From the NCBI RefSeq assembly GCF_040869045.1, contig NW_027137009.1, positions 186,001 through 250,000 of the forward strand: 64,000 nt of DNA, read 5' to 3'. This document shows positions 48,051-61,067 of this stretch, piece by piece (positions within the stretch are counted from its first letter, which is position 1; every line of letters begins with the position of its first letter). The DNA is from Eurosta solidaginis. Its lineage: Eukaryota > Arthropoda > Insecta > Diptera > Tephritidae. The notes below the pieces were generated by a model that was not told the DNA's origin, made no database searches, and worked only from the letters and a program-made list of their open reading frames with translations. The translations under genes were made by a program, and so were the position numbers.

Positions 48051-51000
48051 GTTCAACACATTTGAGTAGATAACTCAGCAGTTGTTTGCATCAGAGCGAC
48101 AATTTTTGAGATAGTTATTAAAACTGTTTAAAGGTTTTCAAACGTTGTTTCTCGTTGTATATCCTTTATTTCTAGAGTTTAATTGATAAATATCGTGTAC
48201 GAATTTGTTTAACACATTTGTTTTGGTTACTCGACGGCTCCGTTCTCGTGTAGCCTACATATTGCGGTTTTTTTTAATTTGCCTACCGGGCTAAAGGTTA
48301 GCATGCTTAAAATACGTAAGTCGTTTTGTTCAACAAATTTGAATAGATAACTCAGCAGTTGTTTGCATCAGAGAGACAATTTTTGAGATAGTTATTAAAA
48401 CTGTTTAAAGGTTGTCAAACGTTGTTTCTCGTTGTATATCCTTTAATTCTATAGTTAAATTGATAAATACCGTGTACGAATTTGTTTAACCCATTTGTTG
48501 GGTTACTCGACGGCTCCGTTCTCGTGTAGCCTACATATTGCGTTTTTTTTTAATTTGCTTACCGGGCTAAAGGTTAGCATGCTTAAAATACGTAAGTCGT
48601 TTTGTTCAACAAATTTGAGTAGATAACTCAGCAGTTGTTTGCATCAGGGAGACAATTTTTGAGATAGTTATTAAAACTGTTTAAAGGTTGCCAAACGTTG
48701 TTTCTCGTTGTATATCCTTTAATTCTAGAGTTAAATTAATAAATACCGTGTACGAATTTGTTCAACCCATTTGTTTTGGTTACTCGACGGCTCCGTTCTC
48801 GTGTAGCCTACATATTGCGTTTTTTTTTAATTTGCTTACCGGGCTAAAGGTTAGCATGCTTAAAATACGTAAGTCGTTTTGTTCAACAAATTTGAGTAGA
48901 TAACTCAGCAGTTGTTTGCATCAGAGCAAAAATTTTTGAGATAGTTATTAAAACTATTTAAAGGGTGTCAAACGTTGTTTCTCGTTGTATATCCTTTAAT
49001 TCTAGAGTTAGATTGATAAATACCGTGTACGAATTTGTTTAACCCATTTGTTTTGGTTACTCGACGGCTCCGTTCTCGTGTAGCCTACATATTGCGTTGT
49101 TTTTTTTAATTTGCTTAGCGGGCTAAAGGTTAGCATGCTTAAAATACGTAAGTCGTTTTGTTCAACAAATCTGAGTAGATAACTCAGCAGTTGTTTGCAT
49201 CAGAGCGAAAATTTTTGAGATAGTTATTAAAACTGTTTAAAGGTTGTCAAACGTTGTTTCTCGTTGTATATCCTTTAATTCTAGAGTTAAATTGATAAAT
49301 ACCGTGTACGAATTTGTTTAACACATTTGTTTTGGTTACTCGACGGCTCCGTTCTCGTGTAGCCTACATATAGCGTTTTTTTTTAATTTGCTTACCGGGC
49401 TAAAGGTTGGCATGCTTAAAATACGTAAGTCGTTTTGTTCAACAAATTTGAGTAGATAACTCAGCAGTTGTTTGCATCAGAGCGACAATTTTTGAGAAAG
49501 TTATTAAAACTGTTCAAAGGTTGTCAAACGTTGTTTCTCGTTGTATATCCTTTAAATCTAGAGTTAAATTGATAAATATCGTGTAAGAATTTATTTAACC
49601 CATTTGTTTTGGTTACTCGACGGCTCCGATCTCGTGTAGCCTACATATTGCGTTTTTTTTTTTAATTTGCTTACCGGGCTAAAGGTTAGCATGCTTAAAA
49701 TACGTAAGTCGTTTTTTTTCAACAAATTTGAGTAGATAACTCAGCAGTTTTTTGCATCAGGGCGACAATTTTTGAGATAGTTATTAAAACTGTTTAAAGG
49801 TTGTCAAACGTTGTTTCTAGTTGTATATCCTTTAATTCTAGAGCTAAATTGATAAATACCGTGTAAGAATTTGTTTAACCCATTTGTTTTTGTTACTCGA
49901 CGGCTCCGTTCTCGTGTAGCCTACATATTGCGTTTTTTTTTTTAATTTGCTTACCGGGCTAAATGTTAGCATGCTTAAAATACGTAAGTCGTTTTGTTCA
50001 ACAAATTTGAGTAGATAACTCAGGAGATGTTTGCATCAGAGCGACAATTTTTGAGATAGTTATTAAAACTGTTTTAATTCTATAATTAAATTGATAAATA
50101 CCGTGTACGAATTTGTTTAACCCATTTGTTTTGGTTACTCGACGGCTCCGTTCTCGTGTAGCCTACATATTGCGTTTTTTTTAATTTGCTTACCGGGCTA
50201 AAGGTTAGCATGCTTAAAATACGTAAGTCGTTTTGTTCAACAAATTTGAGTAGATAACTCAGCAGTTGTTTGCATCAGAGCGACAATTTTTGAGATAGTT
50301 ATTAAAACTTTTTAAAAGTTGTCAAACGTTGTTTCTCGTTGTATATCCTTTAATTCTATAGTTAAATTGATAAATACCGTGTACGAATTTGTTTAACCCA
50401 TTTGTTGGGTTACTCGACAGCTCCGTTCTCGTGTAGCCTACATATTGCGTTTTTTTTTAATTTGCTTACCGGGCTAAAGGTTAGCATGCTTAAAATATGT
50501 AAGTCGTTTTGTTCAACAAATTTGAGTAGATAACTCAGGAGTTGTTTGCATCAGAGCGACAATTTTTGAGATAGTTATTAAAACTGTTTTAATTCTATAA
50601 CTAAATTGATAAATACCGTGTACGAATTTGTTTAACCCATTTGTTTTGGTTACTCGACGGCTCCGTTCTCGTGTAGCCTACATATTGCGTTTTTTTTAAT
50701 TTGCTTACCGGGCTAAAGGTTAGCATGCTTAAAATACGTAAGTCGTTTTGTTCAACAAATTTGAGTAGATAACTCAGCAGTTGTTTGCATCAGAGCGACA
50801 ATTTTTGAGATAGTTATTAAAACTTTTTAAAAGTTGTCAAACGTTGTTTCTCGTTTTATATCCTTTAATTCTATAGTTAAATTGATAAATACCATGTACG
50901 AATTTGTTTAACCCATTTGCTGGGTTACTCGACGGCTCCGTTCTCGTGTAGCCTACATATTGCGTTTTTTTTTTTGAATTTGCTTACCGGGCTAAAGGTA

Positions 51001-54000
51001 AGCATGCTTAAAATACGTAAGTCGTTTTGTTCAACAAATTTGAGTAGATAACTCAGCAGTTGTTTGCATCAGAGCGACAATTTTTGAGATAGTTATTAAA
51101 ACTGTTTAAAGGTTGTCAAACGTTGTTTCTCGTTGTATATCCTTTAATCCTAGAGTTAAATTGATAAATACCGTGTACGAATTTGTCTAACCCATTAGTT
51201 TTGGTTACTCGACCGCTCCGTTCTCGTGTAGCCTACATATTGCGTTTTTTTTAATTTGTTTACCGGGCTAAAGGTTAGCATGCTTAAAATACGTAAGTCG
51301 TTTTGTTCAACAAATTTGAGTAGATAACTCGGCAGTTGTTTGCATCAGAGCGACAATTTTTGAGATAGTTATTAAAACTGTTTAAAGGTTCCCAAACGTT
51401 GTTTCTCGTTGTATATCCTTTAATTCTAGAGTTAAATTAATAAATACCGTGTACGAATTTGTTTAACCCATTTGTTTTGGTTACTCGACGGCTCCGTTCT
51501 CGTGTAGCCTACATATTGCGTTTTTTTTTAATTTGCTTACCGGGCTAAAGGTTAGCATGCTTAAAATACGTAAGTCGTTTTGTTGAACAAATTTGAGTAG
51601 ATAACTCAGCAGTTGTTTGCATCAGAGCGACAATTTTTGAGATAGTTTTTAAAACTGTTTAAAGGTTGTCAAACGTTGTTTCTCGTTGTATATCCTTTAA
51701 TTCTAGAGTTAGATTGACAAATACCGTGTACGAATTTGTTTAACCCATTTGTTTTGGTTACTCGACGGCTCCGTTCTCGTGTAGCCTACATATTGCGTTG
51801 TTTTTTTTAATTTGCTTACCGGGCTAAAGGTTAGCATGCTTAAAATACGTAAGTCGTTTTGTTCAACAAATTTGAGTAGATAACTCAGCAGTTGTTTGCA
51901 TCAGAGCGACAACTTTTGAGATAGTTATTAAAACTGTTTAAAGGTTGTCAAACGTGGTTTCTCGTTGTATATCCTTTAATTCTAGAGTTAAATTGATAAA
52001 TACCGTGTACGAATTAGTTTAACCCATTTGTTTTGGTTACTCGACGGCTCCGTCCTCGTGTAGCCTACATATTGCGTTTTTTTTTTTAATTTGCTTACCG
52101 GGCTAAAGGTTAGCATGCTTAAAATACGTAAGTCGTTTTGTTCAACAAATTTGAGTAGATAACTCAGCAGTTGTTTGCATCAGAGCGACAATTTTTGAGA
52201 AAGTTATTAAAACTGTTTAAAGGTTGTCAAACGTTGTTTCTCGTTGTATATCCTTTAATTCTAGAGTTAAATTGATAAATACCGTGTACGAATTTGTTTA
52301 ACCCATTTGTTTTGGTTACTCGACGGCTCCGTTCTCGTGTAGCCTACATATTGCGTTTTTTTTAAATTTGCTTACCGGGCTAAAGGTTAGCATGCTTAAA
52401 ATACGTAAGTCGTTTTGTTCAACAAATTTGAGTAGATAACTCAGCAGTTGTTTGCATCAGAGCGACAATTTTTGAGAAAGTTATTAAAACTGTTTAAAGG
52501 TTGTCAAACGTTGTTTCTCGTTGTATATCCTTTAATTCTAGAGTTAAATTGATAAATACCGTGTACGAATTTGTTTAACCCATTTGTTTTGGTTACTCGA
52601 CGGCTCCGATCTCGTGTAGCCTACATATTGCGTTTTTTTTTTAATTTGCTTACCGGGCTAAAGGTTAGCATGCTTAAAATACGTAAGTCGTTTTTTTTTC
52701 AACAAATTTGAGTAGATAACTCAGCAGTTGTTTGCATCAGGGCGACAATTTTTGAGATAGTTATTAAAACTGTTTAAAGGTTGTCAAACATTGTTTCTAG
52801 TTGTATATCCTTTAATTCTAGAGTTAAATTGATAAATACCGTGTACGAATTTGTTTAACCCATTTGTTTTTGTTACTCGACGGCTCCGTTCTCGTGTAGC
52901 CTACATATTGCGTTTTTTTTTTAATTTGCTTACCGGGCTAAAGGTTAGCATGCTTAAAATATGTAAGTCGTTTTGTTCAACAAATTTGAGTAGATAACTC
53001 AGGATATGTTTGCATCAGAGCGACAATTTTTGAGATAGTTATTAAAACTGTTTTAATTCTATAATTAAATTGATAAATACCGTGTACGAATTTGTTTAAC
53101 CCATTTGTTTTGGTTACTCGACGGCTCCGTTCTCGTGTAGCCTACATATTGCGTTTTTTTTTAAATTTGAGTAGATAACTCAACAGTTGTTTGCATCAGA
53201 GCGACAATTTTTGAGATAGTTATTAAAACTTTTTAAAGGTTGTCAAACGTTGTTTCTCGTTGTATATCCTTTAATTCTATAGTTAAATTGATAAATACCG
53301 TGTACGAATTTGTTTAACCCATTTGTTGGGTTACTCGACGGCTCCGTTCTCGTGTAGCCTACATATTGCGTTTTTTTTTAATTTGCTTACCGGGCTAAAG
53401 GTTAGCATGCTTAAAATACGTAAGTCGTTTTGTTTAACAAATTTGAGTAGATAACTCGGCAGTTGTTTGCATCAGAGCGACAATTTTTGAGATAGTTATT
53501 AAAACGTTTTAAAGGTTGCCAAACGTTGTTTCTCGTTGTATATCCTTTAATTCTAGAGTTAAATTAATAAATACCGTGTACGAATTTGTTTAACCCATTT
53601 GTTTTGGTTACTCGACGGCTCCGTTCTCGTGTAGCCTACATATTGCGTTTTTTTTTAATTTGCTTACCGGGCTAAAGGTTAGCATGCTTAAAATACGTAA
53701 GTCGTTTTGTTCAACAAATTTGAGTAGATAACTCAGGAGATGTTTGCATCAGAGCGACAATTTTTGAGATAGTTATTAAAACTGTTTTAATTCTATAATT
53801 AAATTGATAAATACCGTGTACGAATTTGTTTAACCCATTTGTTTTGGTTACTCGACGGCTCCGTTCTCGTGTAGCCTACATATTGCGTTTTTTTTAATTT
53901 GCTTACCGGGCTAAAGGTTAGCATGCTTAAAATACGTAAGTCGTTTTGTTCAACAAATTTGAGTAGATAACTCAGCAGTTGTTTGCATCAGAGCGACAAT

Positions 54001-55260
54001 TTTTGAGATAGTTATTAAAACTTTTTAAAAGTTGTCAAACGTTGTTTCTCGTTGTATATCCTTTAATTCTATAGTTAAATTGATAAATACCGTGTACGAA
54101 TTTGTTTAACCCATTTGTTGGGTTACTCGACAGCTCCGTTCTCGTGTAGCCTACATATTGCGTTTTTTTTTAATTTGCTTACCGGGCTAAAGGTTAGCAT
54201 GCTTAAAATATGTAAGTCGTTTTGTTCAACAAATTTGAGTAGATAACTCAGGAGTTGTTTGCATCAGAGCGACAATTTTTGAGATAGTTATTAAAACTGT
54301 TTTAATTCTATAACTAAATTGATAAATACCGTGTACGAATTTGTTTAACCCATTTGTTTTGGTTACTCGACGGCTCCGTTCTCGTGTAGCCTACATATTG
54401 GGTTTTTTTTAATTTGCTTACCGGGCTAAAGGTTAGCATGCTTAAAATACGTAAGTCGTTTTGTTCAACAAATTTGAGTAGATAACTCAGCAGTTGTTTG
54501 CATCAGAGCGACAATTTTTGAGATAGTTATTAAAACTGTTTAAAGGTTGTCAAACGTTGTTTCTCGTTTTATATCCTTTAATTCTATAGTTAAATTGATA
54601 AATACCGTGTACGAATTTGTTTAACCCATTTGCTGGGTTACTCGACAGCTCCGTTCTCGTGTAGCCTACATATTGCGTTTTTTTTTTAATTTGCTTACCG
54701 GGCTAAAGGTAAGCATGCTTAAAATACGTAAGTCGTTTTGTTCAACAAATTTGAGTAGATAACTCAGCAGTTGTTTGCATCAGAGCGACAATTTTTGAGA
54801 TAGTTATTAAAACTGTTTAAAGGTTGTCAAACGTTGTTTCTCGTTGTATATCCTTTAATCCTAGAGTTAAATTGATAAATACCGTGTACGAATTTGTCTA
54901 ACCCATTAGTTTTGGTTACTCGACCGCTCCGTTCTCGTGTAGCCTACATATTGCGTTTTTTTTAATTTGTTTACCGGGCTAAAGGTTAGCATGCTTAAAA
55001 TACGTAAGTCGTTTTGTTCAACAAATTTGAGTAGATAACTCGGCAGTTGTTTGCATCAGAGCGACAATTTTTGAGATAGTTATTAAAACTGTTTAAAGGT
55101 TGCCAAACGTTGTTTCTCGTTGTATATCCTTTAATTCTAGAGTTAAATTAATAAATACCGTGTACGAATTTGTTTAACCCATTTGTTTTGGTTACTCGAC
55201 GGCTCCGTTCTCGTGTAGCCTACATATTGCGTTTTTTTTAATTTGCTTAACGGGCTAAAG
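48051..55260 (+). repeat. Second copy of the long duplication (matches about 33,989-41,180)
   Basis: Pairs with upstream sequence at a stepped offset: 14,062 at the CAACACATTTG monomer, 13,782-13,785 from about 48,690 to 51,980 (34,903/48,688, 37,193/50,976 and 38,131/51,913), then 14,060-14,061 from about 53,000 (39,101/53,162, 39,678/53,738 and 40,341/54,401). The two 278-bp steps are a one-monomer loss (the CGGCTTCG unit of 34,616-34,880) and a one-monomer gain (GAGAAAGTTATT unit near 52,320-52,480). It ends where copy A's CGTATAGCC marker is not shared. Confidence 0.85.
53120..53210 (+). repeat. Monomer with 60-bp deletion (second copy)
   Basis: Same T run to AAATTTGAGTAG junction and same ACTCAACAG variant as at 39,101. 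A third related stretch at 57,120-57,240 has the full-length unit instead (TTTTTTTTAATCTGCTTACCGGG), so the deletion is not universal in this family. Confidence 0.87.
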
Positions 55261-58200
55261 ATTAGCATGCTTAAAATACGTAAGTCGTTTTGTTCAACAA
55301 ATTTGAGTAGATAACTCAGCAGTTGTTTGCATCAGAGCGACAATTTTTGAGATAGTTTTTAAAACTGTTTAAAGGTTGTCAAACGTTGTTTCTCGTTGTA
55401 TATCCTTTAATTCTAGAGTTAGATTGACAAATACCGTGTACGAATTTGTTTAACCCATTTGTTTTGGTTACTCGACGGCTCCGTTCTCGTGTAGCCTACA
55501 TAATGCGTTGTTTTTTTTAATTTGCTTACCGGGCTAAAGGTTAGCATGCTTAAAATACGTAAGTCGTTTTGATCAACAAATTTGAGTAGATAACTCAGCA
55601 GTTGTTTGCATCAGAGCGACAACTTTTGAGATAGTTATTAAAACTGTTTAAAGGTTGTCAAACGTGGTTTCTCGTTGTATATCCTTTAATTCTAGAGTTA
55701 AATTGATAAATACCGTGTATGAATTAGTTTAACCCATTTGTTTTGGTTACTCGACGGCTCCGTTCTCGTGTAGCCTACATATTGCGTTTTTTTTTAATTT
55801 GCTTACCGGGCTAAAGGTTAGCATGCTTAAAATACGTAAGTCGTTTTGTTCAACAAATTTGAGTAGATAACTCAGCAGTTGTTTGCATTAGAGCGACAAT
55901 TTTTGAGATAGTTATTAAAACTGTTTAAAGGTTGTGAAACGTTGTTTCTCGTTGTATATCCTTTAATTCTAGAGTTAAATTGATTAATACCCTGTACGAA
56001 TTTGTTTAACACATTTGTTTTGGTTACTCGACGGCTCCGTTCTCGTGTAGCCTACATATTGCGTTTTTTTTTTAAATTTGCTTACCGGGCTAAAGGTTAG
56101 CATGCTTAAAATACGTAAGTCGTTTTGTTCAACAAATTTGAGTAGATAACTCAGCAGTTGTTTGCATCAGAGCGACAATTTTTGAGAAAGTTATTAAAAC
56201 TGTTTAAAGGTTGTCAGACGTTGTTTCTCGTTGTATATCCTTTAATTCTAGAGTTAAATTGATAAATACCGTGTACGAATTTGTTTAACCCATTTGTTTT
56301 GGTTACTCGACGGCTCCGTTCTCGTGTAGCCTACATATTGCGTTTTTTTTAAATTTGCTTACCGGGCTAAAGGTTAGCATGCTTAAAATACGTAAGTCGT
56401 TTTGTTCAACAAATTTGAGTAGATAACTCAGCAGTTGTTTGCATCAGAGCGACAATTTTTGAGAAAGTTATTAAAACTGTTTAAAGGTTGTCAAACGTTG
56501 TTTCTCGTTGTATATCCTTTAATTCTAGAGTTAAATTGATAAATACCGTGTACGAATTTGTTTAACCCATTTGTTTTGGTTATTCGACGGCTCCGATCTC
56601 GTGTAGCCTACATATTGCGTTTTTTTTTTTTAATTTGCTTACCGGGCTAAAGGTTAGCATGCTTAAAATACGTAAGTCGTTTTTTTTTCAACAAATTTGA
56701 GTAGATAACTCAGCAGTTGTTTGCATCAGGGCGACAATTTTTGAGGTAGTTATTAAAACTGTTTAAAGGTTGTCAAACATTGTTTGTAGTTGTATATCCT
56801 TTAATTCTAGAGTTAAATTGATAAATACCGTGTACGAATTTGTTTAACCCATTTGTTTTTGTTACTCGACGGCTCCGTTCTCGTGTAGCCTACATATTGC
56901 GTTTTTTTTTTAATTTGCTTACCGGGCTAAAGGTTAGCATGCTTAAAATATGTAAGTCGTTTTGTTCAACAAATTTGAGTAGATAAATCAGGATATGTTT
57001 GCATCAGAGCGACAATTTTTGAGATAGTTATTAAAACTGTTTTAATTCTATAATTAAATTGATAAATACCGTGTACGAATTTGTTTAACCCATTTGTTTT
57101 GGTTACTCGACGGCTCCGTTCTCGTGTAGCCTACATATTGCGTTTTTTTTTTAATCTGCTTACCGGGCTAAAGGTTAGCATGCTTAAAATACGTAAGTCG
57201 TTTTGTTCAACAAATTTGAGTAGATAACTCAGCAGTTGTTTGCATCAGAGCGACAAAATTTGAGATAGTTATTAAAACTTTTTAAAGGTTGTCAAACCTT
57301 GTTTCTCGTTGTATATCCTTTAATTCTATAGTTAAATTGATAAATACCGTGTACGAATTTGTTTAACCCATTTGTTGGGTTACTCGACGGCTCCGTTCTC
57401 GTGTGGCCTACATATTGCGTTTTTTTTTTAATTTGCTTACCGGGCTAAAGGTTAGCATGCTTAAAATATGTAAGTCGTTTTGTTCAACAAATTTGAGTAG
57501 ATAACTCAGGATATGTTTGCATCAGAGCGACAATTTTTGAGATAGTTATTAAAACTGTTTTAATTCTATAATTAAATTGATAAATACCGTGTACGAATTT
57601 GTTTAACCCATTTGTTTTGGTTACTCGACGGCTCCGTTCTCGTGTAGCCTACATATTGCGTTTTTTTTTTAATTTGCTTACCGGGCTAAAGGTTAGCATG
57701 CTTAAAATACGTAAGTCGTTTTGTTCAACAAATTTGAGTAGATAACTCAGCAGTTGTTTGCATCAGAGCGACAATTTTTGAGATAGTTATTAAAACTGTT
57801 TAAAGGTTGTCAAACGTTGTTTCTCGTTTTATATCCTTTAATTCTATAGTTAAATTGATAAATACCGTGTACGAATTTGTTTAACCCATTTGCTGGGTTA
57901 CTCGACGGCTCCGTTCTCGTGTAGCCTACATATTGCGTTTTTTTTTTTAATTTGCTTACCGGGCTAAAGGTAAGCATGCTTAAAATACGTAAGTCGTTTT
58001 GTTCAACAAATTTGAGTAGATAACTCAGCAGTTGTTTGCATCAGAGCAACAATTTTTGAGATAGTTATTAAAACTGTTTAAAGGTTGTCAAACGTTGTTT
58101 CTCGTTGTATATCCTTTAATCCTAGAGTTAAATTGATAAATACCGTGTACGAATTTGTCTAACCCATTAGTTTTGGTTACTCGACCGCTCCGTTCTCGTG

Positions 58201-59990
58201 TAGCCTACATATTGCGTTTTTTTTAATTTGTTTACCGGGCTAAAGGTTAGCATGCTTAAAATACGTAAGTCGTTTTGTTCAACAAATTTGAGTAGATAAC
58301 TCGGCAGTTGTTTGCATCAGAGCGACAATTTTTGAGATAGTTATTAAAACTGTTTAAAGGTTGCCAAACGGTCGTTTTGTTCAACAAATTTGAGTAGATA
58401 ACTCAGCAGTTGTTTGCATCAGAGCGACAATTTTTGAGAAAGTTATTAAAACTGTTTAAAGGTTGTCAAACGTTGTTTCTCGTTGTATATCCTTTAATTC
58501 TAGAGTTAAATTGATAAATACCGTGTACGAATTTGTTTAACCCATTTGTTTTGGTTACTCGACGGCTCCGATCTCGTGTAGCCTACATATTGCGTTTTTT
58601 TTTTTATTTGCTTACCGGGCTAAAGGTTAGCATGCTTAAAATACGTAAGTCGTTTTTTTTTCAACAAATTTGAGTAGATAACTCAGCAGTTGTTTGCATC
58701 AGGGCGACAATTTTTGAGATAGTTATTAAAACTGTTTAAAGGTTGTCAAACATTGTTTCTAGTTGTATATCCTTTAATTCTAGAGTTAAATTGATAAATA
58801 CCGTGTACGAATTTGTTTAACCCATTTTTTTTTGTTACTCGACGGCTCCGTTCTCGTGTAGCCTACATATTGCGTTTTTTTTTTTAATTTGCTTACCGGG
58901 CTAAAGGTTAGCATGCTTAAAATATGTAAGTCGTTTTGTTCAACAAATTTGAGTAGATAACTCAGGATATGTTTGATCCGAGCGACAATTTTTGAGATAG
59001 TTATTAAAACTGTTTTAATTGTATAATTAAATTGATAAATACCGTGTACGAATTTGTTTAACCCATTTGTTTTGGTTACTCGACGGCTCCGTTCTCGTGT
59101 AGCCTACATATTGCGTTTTTGTTTTAATTTGCTTACCGGGCTAAAGGTTAGCATGCTTAAAATACGTAAGTCGTTTTGTTCAACAAATTTGAGTAGATAA
59201 CTCAGCAGTTGTTTGCATCAGAGCGACAAAATTTGAGATAGTTATTAAAACTTTTTAAAGGTTGTCAAACCTTGTTTCTCGTTGTATATCCTTTAATTCT
59301 ATAGTTAAATTGATAAATACCGTGTACGAATTTGTTTAACCCATTTGTTGGGTTACTCGACGGCTCCGTTATCGTGTAACCTACATATTGCGTTTTTTTT
59401 TAATTTGCTTACCGGGCTAAAGGTTAGCATGCTTAAAATACGTAAGTCGTTTTGTTCAACAAATTTGAGTAGATAACTCAGCAGTTGTTTGCATCAGAGC
59501 GACAATTTTTGAGATAGTTATTAAAACTTTTTAAAGGTTGTCAAACGTTGTTTCTCGTTGTATATCCTTTAATTCTATAGTTAAATTGATAAATACCGTG
59601 TACGAATTTGTTTAACCCATTTGTTGGGTTACTCGACGGCTCCGTTCTCGTGTAGCCTACATATTGCGTTTTTTTTTAATTTGCTTATTGGGCTAAAGGT
59701 TAGCATGCTTAAAATACGTAAGTCGTTTTGTTTAACAAATTTGAGTAGATAACTCGGCAGTTGTTTGCATCAGAGCGACAATTTTTGAGATAGTTATTAA
59801 AACTGTTTAAAGGTTGCCAAACGTTGTTTCTCGTTGTATATCCTTTAATTCTAGAGTTAAATTAATAAATACCGTGTACGAATTTGTTTAACCCATTTGT
59901 TTTGGTTACTCGACGGCTCCGTTCTCGTGTAGCCTACATATTGCGTTTTTTTTAAATTTGCTTACCGGGCTAAAGGTTAGCATGCTTAAA
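55261..59990 (+). repeat. Domain D, right part: third and fourth partial copies
   Basis: Repeats the series seen at 37,850-39,200 and 51,640-53,200: GATTGACAAATACC, ACAACTTTTGAG (55,623, after 38,131 and 51,913), GAGAAAGTTATT, CCGATCTCG, AAACATTGTTT with TAGTTG, AGGATATGTTTG. It reappears again at 58,420-58,970, where AGGATATG is followed by a GATCCGAGCG variant. ACAAAATTTGAG and CAAACCTTGTTTC are private to 57,250-57,300 and 59,230-59,280. Only satellite is present. Confidence 0.8.
58332..58433 (+). repeat. Truncated monomer, about 102 bp (175-bp deletion)
   Basis: GGTTGCCAAACG at 58,359-58,370 is fused to GTCGTTTTGTTCAAC, so most of one unit is absent. CG and a nearby GT are the only shared bases at the join. 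Just after it the GAGAAAGTTATT series begins, so this is the border between two copied blocks. Confidence 0.85.
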
Positions 59991-60540
59991 ATACGTAAGT
60001 CGTTTTGTTCAACAAATTTGAGTAGATAACTCAGCAGTTGTTTGCATCAGAGCGACAATTTTTGAGATAGTTATTAAAACTGTTTAAAGGTTGTCAAACG
60101 TTGTTTCTCGTTGTATATCCTTTAATTCTAGAGTTAGATTGATAAATACCGTGTACGAATTTGGTTAACCCATTTGTTTTGGTTACTCGACGGCTCCGTT
60201 CTCGTGTAGCCTACATATAGCGTTTTTTTTTAATTTGCTTACCGGGCTAAAGGTTAGCATGCTTAAAATACGTAAGTCGTTTTGTTCAACAAGTTTGAGT
60301 AGATAACTCAGCAGTTGTTTGCATCAGAGCGACAATTTTTGAGATAGTTATTAAAACTGTTTAAAGGTTGTGAAAAGTTGTTTCTCGTTGTATATCCTTT
60401 AATTCTAGAGTTAAATTGATTAATACCCTGTACGAATTTGTTTAACACATTTGTTTTGGTTACTCGACGGCTCCGTTCTCGTGAAGCCTATATATTGCGT
60501 TTTTTTTAAATTTGCTTACCGGGCTAAAGGTTAGCATGCT

Positions 60541-60560
60541 TAAAATATGTATGTAAGTCG
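60541..60560 (+). repeat. 4-bp tandem duplication (TGTA) in one monomer
   Basis: AAAATATGTATGTAAGTCG replaces the usual AAAATACGTAAGTCG: the C-to-T change seen in several domain D units plus a doubled TGTA. Seen once in the window. Confidence 0.8.
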
Positions 60561-60991
60561 TTTTGTTCAACAAATTTGAGTAGATAACTCAGCAGTTGTT
60601 TGCATCAGAGCGACAATTTTTCAGAAAGTTATTAAAACTGTTTAAAGGTTGTCAAACGTTGTTTCTCGTTGTATATCCTTTAATTCTAGAGTTAAATTGA
60701 TAAATACCGTGTACGAATTTGTTTAACCCATTTGTTTTGGTTACTCGACGGCTCCGATCTCGTGTAGCCTACATATTGCGTTTTTTTTTAATTTGCTTAC
60801 CGGGCTAAAGGTTAGCATGCTTAAAATACGTAAGTCGTTTTTTTCAACAAATTTGAGTAGATAACTCAGCAGTTGTTTGCATCAGGGCGACAATTTTTGA
60901 GATAGTTATTAAAACTGTTTAAAGGCTGTCAAACGTTGTTTCTCGTTGTATATCCTTTAATTCTAGAGTTAAATTGATAAATACCGTGTAC

Positions 60992-61067
60992 GAATTTGTT
61001 CAACCCATTTGTTTTTTTTACTCGACGGCGAATTTGTTTAACCCATTTGTTTTGGTTACTCGACGGC
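60992..61067 (+). repeat. 38-bp tandem duplication inside a monomer
   Basis: The segment from GAATTTGTT to ACTCGACGGC occurs twice, at 60,992 and 61,030, with the first copy altered (TTCAACCC, and TTTTTTTTAC in place of TTTTGGTTAC). The duplication explains the unusual 68-codon reverse frame over this stretch, which I do not regard as a gene. Confidence 0.85.
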
